Below are positions 10,146 to 19,330 of a stretch of 64,000 nt of DNA, piece by piece (positions within the stretch are counted from its first letter, which is position 1; the number at the start of each line of letters is the position of its first letter). Under the pieces are notes generated by a model, which saw nothing but the letters and a program-made list of their open reading frames with translations, was not told the origin of the DNA and did not search any database. This stretch comes from Vicia villosa (lineage: Eukaryota; Streptophyta; Magnoliopsida; Fabales; Fabaceae). Position numbers and translations under genes: made by a program. The stretch spans positions 234,151,761-234,215,760 of the forward strand of contig NC_081180.1 in NCBI RefSeq assembly GCF_029867415.1, read 5' to 3'.

Positions 10146-11325
10146 TGAAGGATAGAAAAACACTTAGAACGGGGGGGGGGGGGGGGGGGGGTTTGAATAA
10201 GTGTAGTCTAAAAACTTGAACGATAAAAACAAATTGCACAGTTATTTTTATCCTGGTTCGTTGTTAACTAAACTACTCCAGTCCACCCCCTTGGAGTGAT
10301 TTACCTCACCTGAGGATTTAATCCACTAATATCAACAGATTACAATGGTTTTCCACAACCTGATCACTCCAGGAACAATTGCTTAGACACAAGCTAAGAC
10401 TTTCTAGAGTATCCTGACCACCACGTGATCACTCTAGTTACAACTGCTTAGACATAAGCTAAGACTTCCTAGAGTATCCTGATCACACTTGATCACTCTA
10501 GTTACTTACAAATTAATGTAATCAAATTCTAAGAGTATTACAATGCTTCTGAAAAGCTATAATCATAACAGTGATATTTCTATTAAAGTTTAAGCTTAAT
10601 CTCACTAATATATTACAACAACAATGTAGTGAGCTTTGATGAAGATGAAGTTTGAGAGCTTTGATTTGAACAGCGTTTCAGCAAGTTAATTATCAGCAGA
10701 TTCGGTAACCTTGCTTCTCATCAGAACTTCATATTTATAGGCACTTGAGAAGATGATCGTTGGGAGCATTTAATGCTTTGCGTATTCCGTACAACATTGC
10801 ATTTAATGTTTCACTCTTTTGTCAACTACCTCGAGCCTTGTTTACGCTGTGTCTACTGACGTTGCCTTTAATAGCTTCTAACGTTCCTTTTGTCAGTCAG
10901 CGTAGCCTGCCATCTTGTACTTGCTTCTGATCTGATGTTTGTGTATACGACGTTTGAATATCATCAGAGTCAAACAGCTTGGTGCAAAGCATCTTCTTGT
11001 CTTCTGACCTTGAAGTGCTTCTGAGCGTGATACCATGAGAACTTCAGTGCTTCTGCTTCTGATCTCAAGTTCTTCTGATGCTTCCATAGACCCATGTTAT
11101 GATTCTGCTTGACCATCTTCTGATGTCTTGCCAGACCATGTTCTGATGTTGCATGCTGAACCTTCTGAGTCAAAGCTTCTGAGCGCTGATTTGTGCATAC
11201 TCTTTATATATTTCCTGAAAAGGGAAATTGCAGTGTATTAGAGTACCACATTATCTCACACAAAATTTATATCCTTGTTATCATCAAAACTAAGAATATT
11301 GATCAGAACAAATCTTGTTCTCACA
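10146..11325 (-). repeat. 5' LTR of the Sirevirus
   Basis: 1180 bp, same termini as 1634-2836. It is followed on the plus strand by the right copy of the target duplication gtctt (11326-11330). It contains an uninterrupted run of 21 G at 10171-10191 where the other LTR has 7. Confidence 0.9.
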
Positions 11326-11330
11326 GTCTT

Positions 11331-12159
11331 AACCATATAAAATTGGGTATGATGCTTAGTAGATTGGAATGGGTTTGGATTTCTATGTTGATGTTTTAGG
11401 TTTTCTTTGATTTCATCTTCTTTGTGCTTTGTATGAATTTCACATATGAATGTTGTTGTTGATTTTGTATTGGTATGATGATAATCTTGTGATGTGTGAT
11501 TACATGAAGATTTTGGGATTTGGTGATGAATTGAACTGGAAAGGGTTTTGATTAGGGTTTTGATCCTATAGATTAATGAAAATTATGTTAGGATGATGTA
11601 GATAATAGCCATAGTTTTAGACATGTATTAGAAGGCTTAAAATGGTTTAAAATAATGGAAAATGGGTTTTGGAGTCAAGAAATCGCAGACCTAGAAACAC
11701 AATGGCAGAAAAATTCTGCATAAAACAATCATGCGTCGACTCATAGAATCCATGCGTCGGCTCATGCAGGAAAAACACACAGTATGCGTCGATCATAGGG
11801 TCGGCCTGAGCGACCCCGAGGGGGATAGGATGATTTATGCTTCGACCTAAGGAGGTTATACGTCGGCTCACAACTTCCAATTTTTGACAGATTTTCCGAA
11901 GGCCGTAACTTGAGTTCTCGGACTCCGATTTATGCGTTGTTCGAAACGTTGGAAAGCTAACGCAATGCAATATACCATGATAGAATAAAATTATTCATAG
12001 GATGGAATTTCCTAGTGCATGTATTAGTATTAAGTTATGAATTATGTAGTGTTAACATAGGAAGTATTCTCTTTGTTACAATTTGACGTAACCATGTCAT
12101 AGAGCATCTTGAATTGTGTTTTCCTTATGATGATACGGTGTTATTAAGATGATGATGTG
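11331..12159 (+). repeat. Middle segment of the Tekay-like LTR
   Basis: Continuation of the split LTR. It contains several copies of a short motif of the form atgcgtcg(a/g)ctcat between 11728 and 11880. No gene seen. Confidence 0.6.
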
Positions 12160-13111
12160 TGTAATACGGTGGTTTGAACTGACTTTATAATTTCGCAAGC
12201 AAACAATGTTGCGCTGAGCATGAGTCGCCACCGACTTTTATTTTATCCAATAACTCGGAATGGCAAAAAGAACAGAAAAATTACCTTTTAGAAAAAACGG
12301 GCTCGGGGGGTAGATTATGAAAAGGGAAGGTGTAAGCACCCTTTTCATCCGTAGTTACCTCCGGGCTCTTAATTTGCTTAGCTCGTCTTTGTTTTTTTTG
12401 TTTGAAAATAAATGTAAGGACTTTAGCTTAAAAGCGTAGCCTTGGTCTTTGAAAAGAGAGGTGCGAAAAGCCTTTTGATTGAGCTAAGCATATTAAGAAC
12501 ACTACCCTAAATTGGTCTTTTTCTATTCTTTTTACTCTTCTAAGAGAGATATGGCTATCCTTACCATTTGGGGTAGGTAGTCCTATTGATTGGATGTGCG
12601 GGACGATCGAAGGGTCATCGGAGGTCGTTGAAGGCAACAAGTAGAGGTACCCTTAGCAAATTTGAAGGGACAATCATCATTTCGTAAGCAACCCTTCGAG
12701 GGACTAGATCATATTAATCGGAGGCAACATCGAGGGTCATCGAGGGGCTTATGATCTTTTGCGATGATTTTTAATCGTCGGGACTTTTGCTAATGGGTAC
12801 CTCTACATTCGAGGGACGTGACCTTATATTCGAAGGCAACCAAGAGGGCGTACCTTAAGGGTGAGTGAGTGCGAGTGTGTTGAATTCAGTTATTTATCTT
12901 TGAGTTAGTGATCTACGATTGAGATTTATGTCTTTTCACGCCCTAATTTACTATCACACGCAGATATATAGTACAGGAAAATAAAAGGCGGAAAAAATAA
13001 AAGTCATAGCTATTACAGGGCTTCTGGGAGGGGATTACAATAAAATCGGGGAGTGCGGAAAAGTAAACTACGATTATTACAATAAACCCAAAATAAGAAA
13101 TTAAAACAAAG

Positions 13112-13116
<5 letters not shown>

Positions 13117-13185
<69 letters not shown>
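13117..13185. repeat. (AT)n microsatellite
   Basis: About 34 uninterrupted AT units inside the presumed Ogre-like LTR. Confidence 0.95.
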
Positions 13186-13189
<4 letters not shown>

Positions 13190-13975
13190 TTGCAACGTTA
13201 ATGCCCATGGAATAGTCCAATTGCTTAAAGATGGTAGTACCTCGCACAAACAAACAAAAAAGTTAGTACGGATATATATATATATAAAATGATGCATTAT
13301 TAAAAAATGATGAAAAATGTCAACAAATATTAACTACAATTAACAAAGAAAATATCTAAGAAAATATTGAGTTCTAAAGGGATAAAATGTTTTTGGTATT
13401 TTAATATTTAAAAAAAATAAACAAAATAAAATTACATATGAAAATTAGAACAAAGAATACATTAAAATGGTCTAAAACAGAAAGAAGGAGATTAAATTAT
13501 AAGAATATGCTGGCCCAATAGGCCCAAAATGGAATATTAATCTCCCCAGGAGGGGGTGCCAGAAACAGGGCGTTGGGCCATAGTGTTCAGGCCCAAACTT
13601 AATTGATTCAAACCCCAGGAGGGGTATATTCACAGGCTGGGGGTGCATAACATGTAATTCGGGTGGGCCAAGTACCTTAAGCCCAAACACATATTAAGTC
13701 AAAAACAAACCCTAGAGCCTAGAGGTACAAACTAATCAATTCGCCTCCTCCCATCTTGCTCTGTTTTTTTTCTCACGATACTCCTTCTGCCATTGACAAA
13801 CAAAACCGAGATTCCCTCTCTCACTGCTCTCTACTCTATTCATCTCTTATCTCTCTGTTCTTCCACTGAGCAACAACTCTCTTCATATCTCAGTTTCAAA
13901 TTCCAGATAAACGATAGGCCAATAACAAACCTTTCTTCGCTTCTCGCTCAACCTTTACTCAAATCAGTCAAAACG

Positions 13976-14870
13976 AAAAACAAAAAAATCGTGTTTTTTC
14001 GGAAAGACAAAAAAATCGAGTATTTTCAAAAAAACGAAACAAATCTAGTTTTTTTCCGAAAAACGAAAAAATCGTGTTTTTCCGAAAAAACGAAAAAAAA
14101 TCAGGTTTTTCTCAAAAAACAATAAAGTTGAGTTTTTTTTCTAGAAAAATGAAAAAATCGATTTTTTTTCGGGAAACAAAAAAAAACCATTTTTTTCCGA
14201 AAAAACGAAAAAAAATCGAGTTTTTTTTCGAAAAAAGTAGATATGTTTTGGGGGAAAACGAAAAAAATCGAGTTTTTTTCAGAAAAACGAAAAAAACCGA
14301 GTTTTTTCGAAAAAATGGAAAAATCGAGTATTTTTCGAAAAAACGAAAAAAAAAATCGAGATTTTTTTCCGAAAAATAAAAAAAGTCGAGTTTTTTCGAA
14401 AAACGAAAAAATAGAGTTTTTATCAGAAAAACGAAAAAAAGTCGAGTTTTTTTTGGGGAAAACGAAAAAATCAAGTTTTTTTTTTGGAAAAACGAAAAAA
14501 GGCGAGTTTTTTGGAGAAAACGAAAAAAATCGATATTTTTTTGAAAAACGAAAAAAGTCGAGTTTTTTTTCGAAAAACGAAAACATCGAGTTTTTTTCTC
14601 AAAAAAACGAAAAAAGTCGAGCTTTTTTTTTGGGAAAACGAAAAAATCGAGTCTTTTTCAGAAAAACGAAAAAATCGAGTTTTTTTTAGAAAAACGAAAA
14701 AATTGAGTTTTTTCGAAAAAATGAAAAAAAAATGAGTTTTTTCGAAAAACCGAAAAAACGAGTTTTTTTTGAAAAAACGAGTTTTTTTCGGAAAAACGAG
14801 AAATCAAGTTTTTTTTTGAAAAAACGAAAATTCAATTTTTTTCGGAAGAACGAAAAATCAATTATTTTTA
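13976..14870. repeat. Minisatellite of ~29-bp units built on the motif cgaaaaaatcgagttttt
   Basis: About thirty imperfect tandem units, each joining an A-rich half (gaaaaacgaaaaa) to a T-rich half (tcgagtttttttc). Each unit is nearly self-complementary, so the array can fold into many small hairpins on either strand. Long Lys/Phe-rich reading frames run through it in several phases on both strands; these follow from the base composition and are not genes. Confidence 0.85.
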
Positions 14871-14889
14871 TGAAATTTAAAAAAAAAAA

Positions 14890-15095
14890 AATTTAATTAT
14901 CTTTTGGATGGATGGATATCCATCCATTAGAAATTTGTTAATGGATGGATTTTATTCCTTAATGGATGGATTGGATTGGATTTTTTTTTAAGAGAGTTTA
15001 ATGGATTGTAATGGATTAATGGATTGGTTTGATCCATCCATTAAGGATCCAATCCATATCCATCCAATCCATCCATTTTGCCACCCCTAAAACTC
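14890..15095. repeat. atggatggat-rich block ending in a hAT-like terminus
   Basis: Multiple direct and inverted copies of ggatgga/tccatcc ending at gccacccctaa, a terminus common in plant hAT-type MITEs. No matching left terminus was found, so this is a partial element at most. Confidence 0.4.
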
Positions 15096-16435
15096 AGTAC
15101 TGAAGCTCAAAACGTCAATAACTAGTAACAAAGCAAAAAGTCGCGATGAAGAGTGAGGAATCTTGCGCGATTGGAATTACTCTGATGGTTACGGTGTTGT
15201 TGCGTGAATCGAATGTTGTGAGTCGTGAAACTTCGTTGTTCTTCAATTTGATTCGCTGCAGATAGATGATGCCGAGATGCTGTAATACTCGATGCAATTG
15301 CTGTTCCAGTGGGGTTGCTGAAATTGTTGAGCGGTGAGATGATTCGGTTGCTCCGTCCGGCTGGCTCGAGTTCGCGTCGGTGATTCGCAAGCTACTGTAA
15401 TTTTCTGTTTGGAGCTGTTCGTATGGCGTGATGATGAGTTGTTGTGCGTCGAAGCACGTTGCCCCGTTGTTGTTGTCGAAGATCGCTGTGCTCGTGAGGT
15501 TCACGGTTCCAAATTACATGTCGTGCAATTTCGATGCTGAAGAATCAATTCAGTTATTGAGTTATTTCTAAATGCGAGTCGGTGATATTGTGTTTTGGGC
15601 TGCTGCGGTTTGATGCAATCCTCCTCCATCTGCAATAAAAACCAATCTACCTGAATTGAAGAATTAGAGTCTGATGTTTAATTATTGAAACAAAGTTTGA
15701 AATAAATCAGTGATGACATATGAATGGTGCAATTAACCATAAGAATAATAGTTTGAAGGATTCGTGAAATTAGTGTTAAAATGATGTGGTGAAAATTTAG
15801 TTTTGAAAGAAGTCTAATTCATGAGAAGATTGGTGCCTGATTGTATTTGATTTGTGGTAAAAAAAAAGGTGATTGTATTTGTTTCTTGGTGAATGTTTAC
15901 GAATATGTGCAAATTGGTGTACGATAGATTTGCAGAAAAAAGTGGAAAAGCGATGCACATTATTGACTGTTAAAAGGTTTTTTGTTTAGAAGTTAGTGTT
16001 AAAGTTAGTATATGAGAATGAGTTAGTGTGAAAATATATTTCGCGTATGAAAATGGTTTGTAAATGTGTACTATACGTGAATGGATGTTAGAAAAATCGG
16101 TAGTAAGAAAACACCAGCAGAGAATCATCATTTGGTAAAAACAAGTTGGAAATTAAAACGCGAAAAGATAACAGATTGAAAATAAGATTCGGGGCCTCAT
16201 ATGAAAATCCTCGGCCAAGAAAATTGTGAAAAAAACATTTAAAAGAAAGAGAGGCCTCAGGTCAGGTGTCATTATTGGCCAAAACAAGGTTAAAAAATCG
16301 TAGAAAGCGTTTGTGTAAAAAGCTTAAAAAAGTGTGAATGAAAAAGCTTAAAAAAGTGTGAATGAAATTTGAGAGAACTTGACGCAATTGTGTCCAGGTG
16401 CAAAAAAATCAAAAAAAGTTAAATAAAAATATAGA

Positions 16436-16503
16436 AATGCACCAATTGGGATTCGAACCCATGACCTTCTATTTGCAAACCTTCATTCTTACCAATTGTG
16501 CTA
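16436..16503 (-). other. tRNA-like sequence with matching A and B box promoter motifs
   Basis: On the minus strand the sequence contains TAGCACAATTGG, which fits the Pol III A-box consensus. Forty-four bases from its start to the next motif comes GGTTCGAATCC, an exact B box inside a T-arm-like hairpin (TGGG ... CCCA). The spacing is right for a tRNA. The 5' acceptor strand and a well-paired anticodon stem are not visible, so this is a tRNA-derived relic or SINE-like head, not a functional tRNA gene. It lies inside the presumed Ogre-like LTR. Confidence 0.45.
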
Positions 16504-16745
16504 TGTTATTTATTTGAAATAAAAAGCCAATTGAAAGTATATGAAGCATAGGCAAACATTTTTCTATTTATTAACCTATAATATTTTAAGAGTAAACTAT
16601 TATATTTTAAAATAGACTTTAAATTGAATATTTATAAAATTCAGGATGTCAATGTAAATGAACCCAAGATTTTTATAAAACCCAATTTTTGAAATTGTTT
16701 TGAATTTTTGAAAAGTATGGGCAAATTTTGAGGTACAACAATGTG

Positions 16746-17996
16746 TATTTTCCTTATGATGAGATAATAATGTCTTGTGATGAATTAAAAATAAATATGT
16801 TTTTATTAAGGAGTTTGTTGTTATCATGATTGGTGTACTATGATGTTTGTTGTTATTATGATGAATATGATGAATTGATGATGTTATGATAATGTGTGTA
16901 ATATGAAGCCTAGATGAGGTATGAATAACATGATGAATTTATGTTGTTATGATGATGAAGTGATGACCTATATTGGTGTTTGATGAAGGCTTATGCCTTT
17001 TGGTTGCATAATTGTTGTCGTTGTGTTGCATTTTATGATGTTGCATAATTGTTGTCGTTGTGTTGCATTTTATGATGTTGCATTTGTCGAGTCATATATA
17101 TTGCATGAGCGATGGCCTAGATTGGCAAACTACGATGGGTTGGATTGGAAAATTTTGATGGCCTGGTTTTGCAAACTAAGATGACCTCAATCCTGTTGTA
17201 TGGATTGAGTGCAAATTGCAATGAAGGTGTATGCCTTGTTGATGCCTCTATTTATTGGAAATTATGCGATGAGGGTGTATGCCCTATTGGTACCACATGC
17301 ATTTGTAGAGTTTTTGGTCTCATGACATTTTTCATGATGATGAATGATGATGAGATATTTGGTGATAAATTTTTTTGTAACTAATGATGCGATGATGATC
17401 TGCTTGTTGTTGAATACTTGTATACTAATTGTTGATAGACGATATTGAAGTGTTGTGAAGTGGTGAATTGTGTATGACCTTATTCTCATATACTTGTTAT
17501 CATACAGTTCTTTATATTGTTATGATATCTCACTCCTTCTGTTTGAATGTCCCCTCCACGTGGGTAACATGGAGGTAAAGAGGATTAGTGCGCTTTTAGA
17601 GTAGCTTTGAAGATGTTGATCTTCCTATTGCTTATGTCGAGTTGGGTTGTGCTCTAGTACGTAACACCGGGGGGTGAACACTTAGTTACTCTTGTTGTCT
17701 TTAATGATTGTTTGGAGTCTTATGAACAACGTATTATTTTAATAAAGATTGTTTATGCTAGATGCAGATTATTTTGATAACATTATGTGAATCTTTTCCG
17801 CTTCGTACTAAAATAGGAAGTTGAGAATTATGAAGTTTTGTTTTGGTTCATATGCATAATGTGTTATGTATCTATTTGAATAATAGAGCAAGTTTAATTT
17901 GTTTTGAGAAGTATGACATCCTAATTGCATGTTTATTATTTGAACAAATTACTCTAATTTTATATTAATAAACGTTAGGGGAATTAGGATGTTACA
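16746..17996 (+). repeat. Right segment of the Tekay-like LTR
   Basis: Last part of the split LTR, ending GGATGTTACA before the primer binding site. It contains a perfect tandem duplication of 37 bp (17004-17040 and 17041-17077). Short ORFs around 16993-17384 are incidental. Confidence 0.65.
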
Positions 17997-17998
17997 AT

Positions 17999-18010
17999 TG
18001 GTATCAAAGC
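17999..18010 (+). other. Primer binding site of the Tekay-like element
   Basis: TGGTATCAAAGC, 11 of 12 bases of the tRNA-iMet complementary site, two bases after the LTR end. The following caggtcggtcc is usual for gypsy chromoviruses. Confidence 0.8.
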
Positions 18011-18429
18011 AGGTCGGTCCGTCCGGCCAAGTTGTGAAGTCAGTAGTGTGGTTTAATAGTAGAATACTATTGACGTTTGATTCCTTCGTACGCAACATGT
18101 GTGTGAAACACTGTCAGTGCTTTCTTGTTTTTCTAATCACTTGTTTGTCGGAGGGAGATTGAAACAAGTGGAGGAGAGGTTGTTGCTTTCCAGAGATGTT
18201 TTGGTTGTAACGTGTGAACACTTGGTTCATAGTGCTAAGGATGGAAAAACTGCAAATGTTAGTGAGACTATGTTGTTTCCCAATGATGAAGAGAATGCAG
18301 ATTTGAGATCCGGGTATAACGGACAGGTCGAAATGTCCTTGAGGGGGGATGATCAGATACTTGTGTTGTTCGTATCTCTAGGAGTAGGAGGCGATGCCAT
18401 GGCTAATGATGTGCCTGTTGTGTGCGAGT

Positions 18430-19330
18430 CCTGATGTTTCCCGGGGATAATTGTGACTCATCGTTAGAGCAAGATGTTGGATTAACTTGATGTTATGCTT
18501 GAAGGTGAACGATTTGGAGTAAACCAAGTGCTTTCAAATTATGTTGTTAAGTCCCTGCAGATTATTTTGTCTGATGATGTTGTAGATACAAGATTCCGGT
18601 CGGTTGGATGAGCCGGGATGTCTCTGAAGGAGAACAATCAAGTATTATTGATGGTTTCTTTTAGAGAGTAAAGAATGATGTGGCGGCGAGTGATATAAAA
18701 GTGATGTGTAATTATCTGATGACTTCCTGAAGTTATCTGCTAAGCAAGTAGAGTGACTCTTTGGAGATGATGCTCAGATGGGTCCATGTATGTGTTAACG
18801 CTCATATGAGGTTTTATGTGGATTGTCGATAGTTGATTAAGGTAATGATTGAGATTGAGTATCCACTTCAGAGGATTGACAATTTGATGGACCAACTGGT
18901 AGGCGAGTATGTCTTCAGTATAGTCGAATTGAGGTTGGATTACTTTCAGATTCGGGTGAAGGAAGAGGATGGTTAGAGACAACTTTTAAAACTCGGTGTA
19001 GGAATTATAAATACTTGGGTCAGTTTGTTGTCGTGTTTCTTGAGAATATTATTATTTGATCTAATTCAGAATATAGACGTGTTGGACGTTGCGATTTGAT
19101 TTTCAGTGTCGAAAGGGAGGAAACCTTATGCTAAGTTGTCAAGTGTAAGTTATGAGTTAAAGATGTAAGTTTTCTAGAGCGTGCTATTTCTGGTGATAGT
19201 ATGTCTGAATCCGTCCAAAGTAGATGCAGTTCAACATTGGAAGGCTCAGAAGTCGGTTACGAAGATTAGAAGCTATTGTACTTAACTAGTTATTGTCGCA
19301 GTTTATTTTAGACGAGGTGAAGTGCGATAT
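18430..19330 (+). pseudogene. Ty3/gypsy (Tekay-like) reverse transcriptase relic
   Basis: No long frame survives, but conserved blocks can be read in order across frames. These are a FPGDN block near 18440, MRFYVDCR near 18805, IEYPLQRIDNLMDQLVGEYV near 18850, and a QIRVKEEDG block near 18950. Then come FVVVFLENIII near 19024 (degraded from FVVVFIDDILI, so the catalytic Asp pair is lost), a KPYAKLS block near 19115, and a PSKVDAVQHWKAQKSVTKIR block near 19210. This order is that of a chromovirus RT followed by the connection segment. Stops and frameshifts are frequent. The upstream part 18011-18430, which should hold gag and protease, is not recognisable. Confidence 0.75.

Larger units (their letters stand above)
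1634..11325 (-). mobile_element. Sirevirus (Maximus/SIRE1-like) copia retrotransposon lacking RT and RNase H
   Basis: A 9.69-kb element on the minus strand with two long LTRs (1634-2836 and 10146-11325), flanked by a perfect 5-bp target duplication gtctt (1629-1633 and 11326-11330). In transcription order it holds: 5' LTR, iMet-type PBS, gag, protease and integrase, an envelope-like ORF, multiple polypurine tracts, 3' LTR. The segment that should encode reverse transcriptase and RNase H between integrase and the envelope-like ORF is absent. Mobilisation would therefore need another element's polymerase. The LTRs differ at roughly twenty bases by eye, plus a ~38-bp indel and a poly-G expansion, so the insertion is fairly recent. 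It sits inside the Tekay-like LTR. Confidence 0.9.
12160..16740. mobile_element. Probable Ogre-like solo LTR
   Basis: A 4.58-kb block beginning TGTAATACGG and ending GAGGTACAACA, flanked by the perfect 5-bp repeat atgtg (12155-12159 and 16741-16745). Near its left end it carries the motif gagtcgccaccgac followed by an A-rich stretch and the phrase aagggaaggtgtaagc, which I associate with legume Ogre-type LTRs; Ogre LTRs are several kb long. No gag or pol is present, so one LTR left by recombination fits best. Caution: the flanking Tekay LTR has similar short motifs on both sides (ttttccttatgatga), so the exact ends could be shifted. Confidence 0.55.
1142..17996 (+). mobile_element. Ty3/gypsy (Tekay-like) 5' LTR, split by two nested insertions
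   Basis: The LTR starts TGTAACGCCC at 1142 and ends GGATGTTACA at 17996. It is followed immediately by a tRNA-iMet-type primer binding site at 17999-18010. Removing the Sirevirus (1634-11325) and the Ogre-like solo LTR (12160-16740), each with one copy of its target duplication, leaves about 2.57 kb of LTR. That remainder is the three segments 1142-1633, 11331-12159 and 16746-17996. Decayed gypsy polymerase sequence on the same strand lies downstream, so this is the 5' LTR. The 3' LTR was not found, so the element is truncated or rearranged to the right. Tekay assignment rests on the LTR termini, the PBS and the RT remnant. Confidence 0.7.

Noticed and set aside
13976..14735. Several overlapping Lys/Phe-rich ORFs on both strands
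   Set aside because: They follow from the A-rich/T-rich minisatellite unit; being open in several frames on both strands at once rules out coding selection.
15115..15504. 129-codon ORF on the minus strand
   Set aside because: It lies in the presumed Ogre-like LTR, has no recognised domain and no splice or homology support.
17262..17489. 75-codon ORF on the minus strand in the Tekay-like LTR
   Set aside because: No domain, and it lies wholly within LTR sequence.
18099..18434. 111-codon ORF on the plus strand after the gypsy PBS
   Set aside because: It falls in decayed gypsy internal sequence and matches no gag motif.
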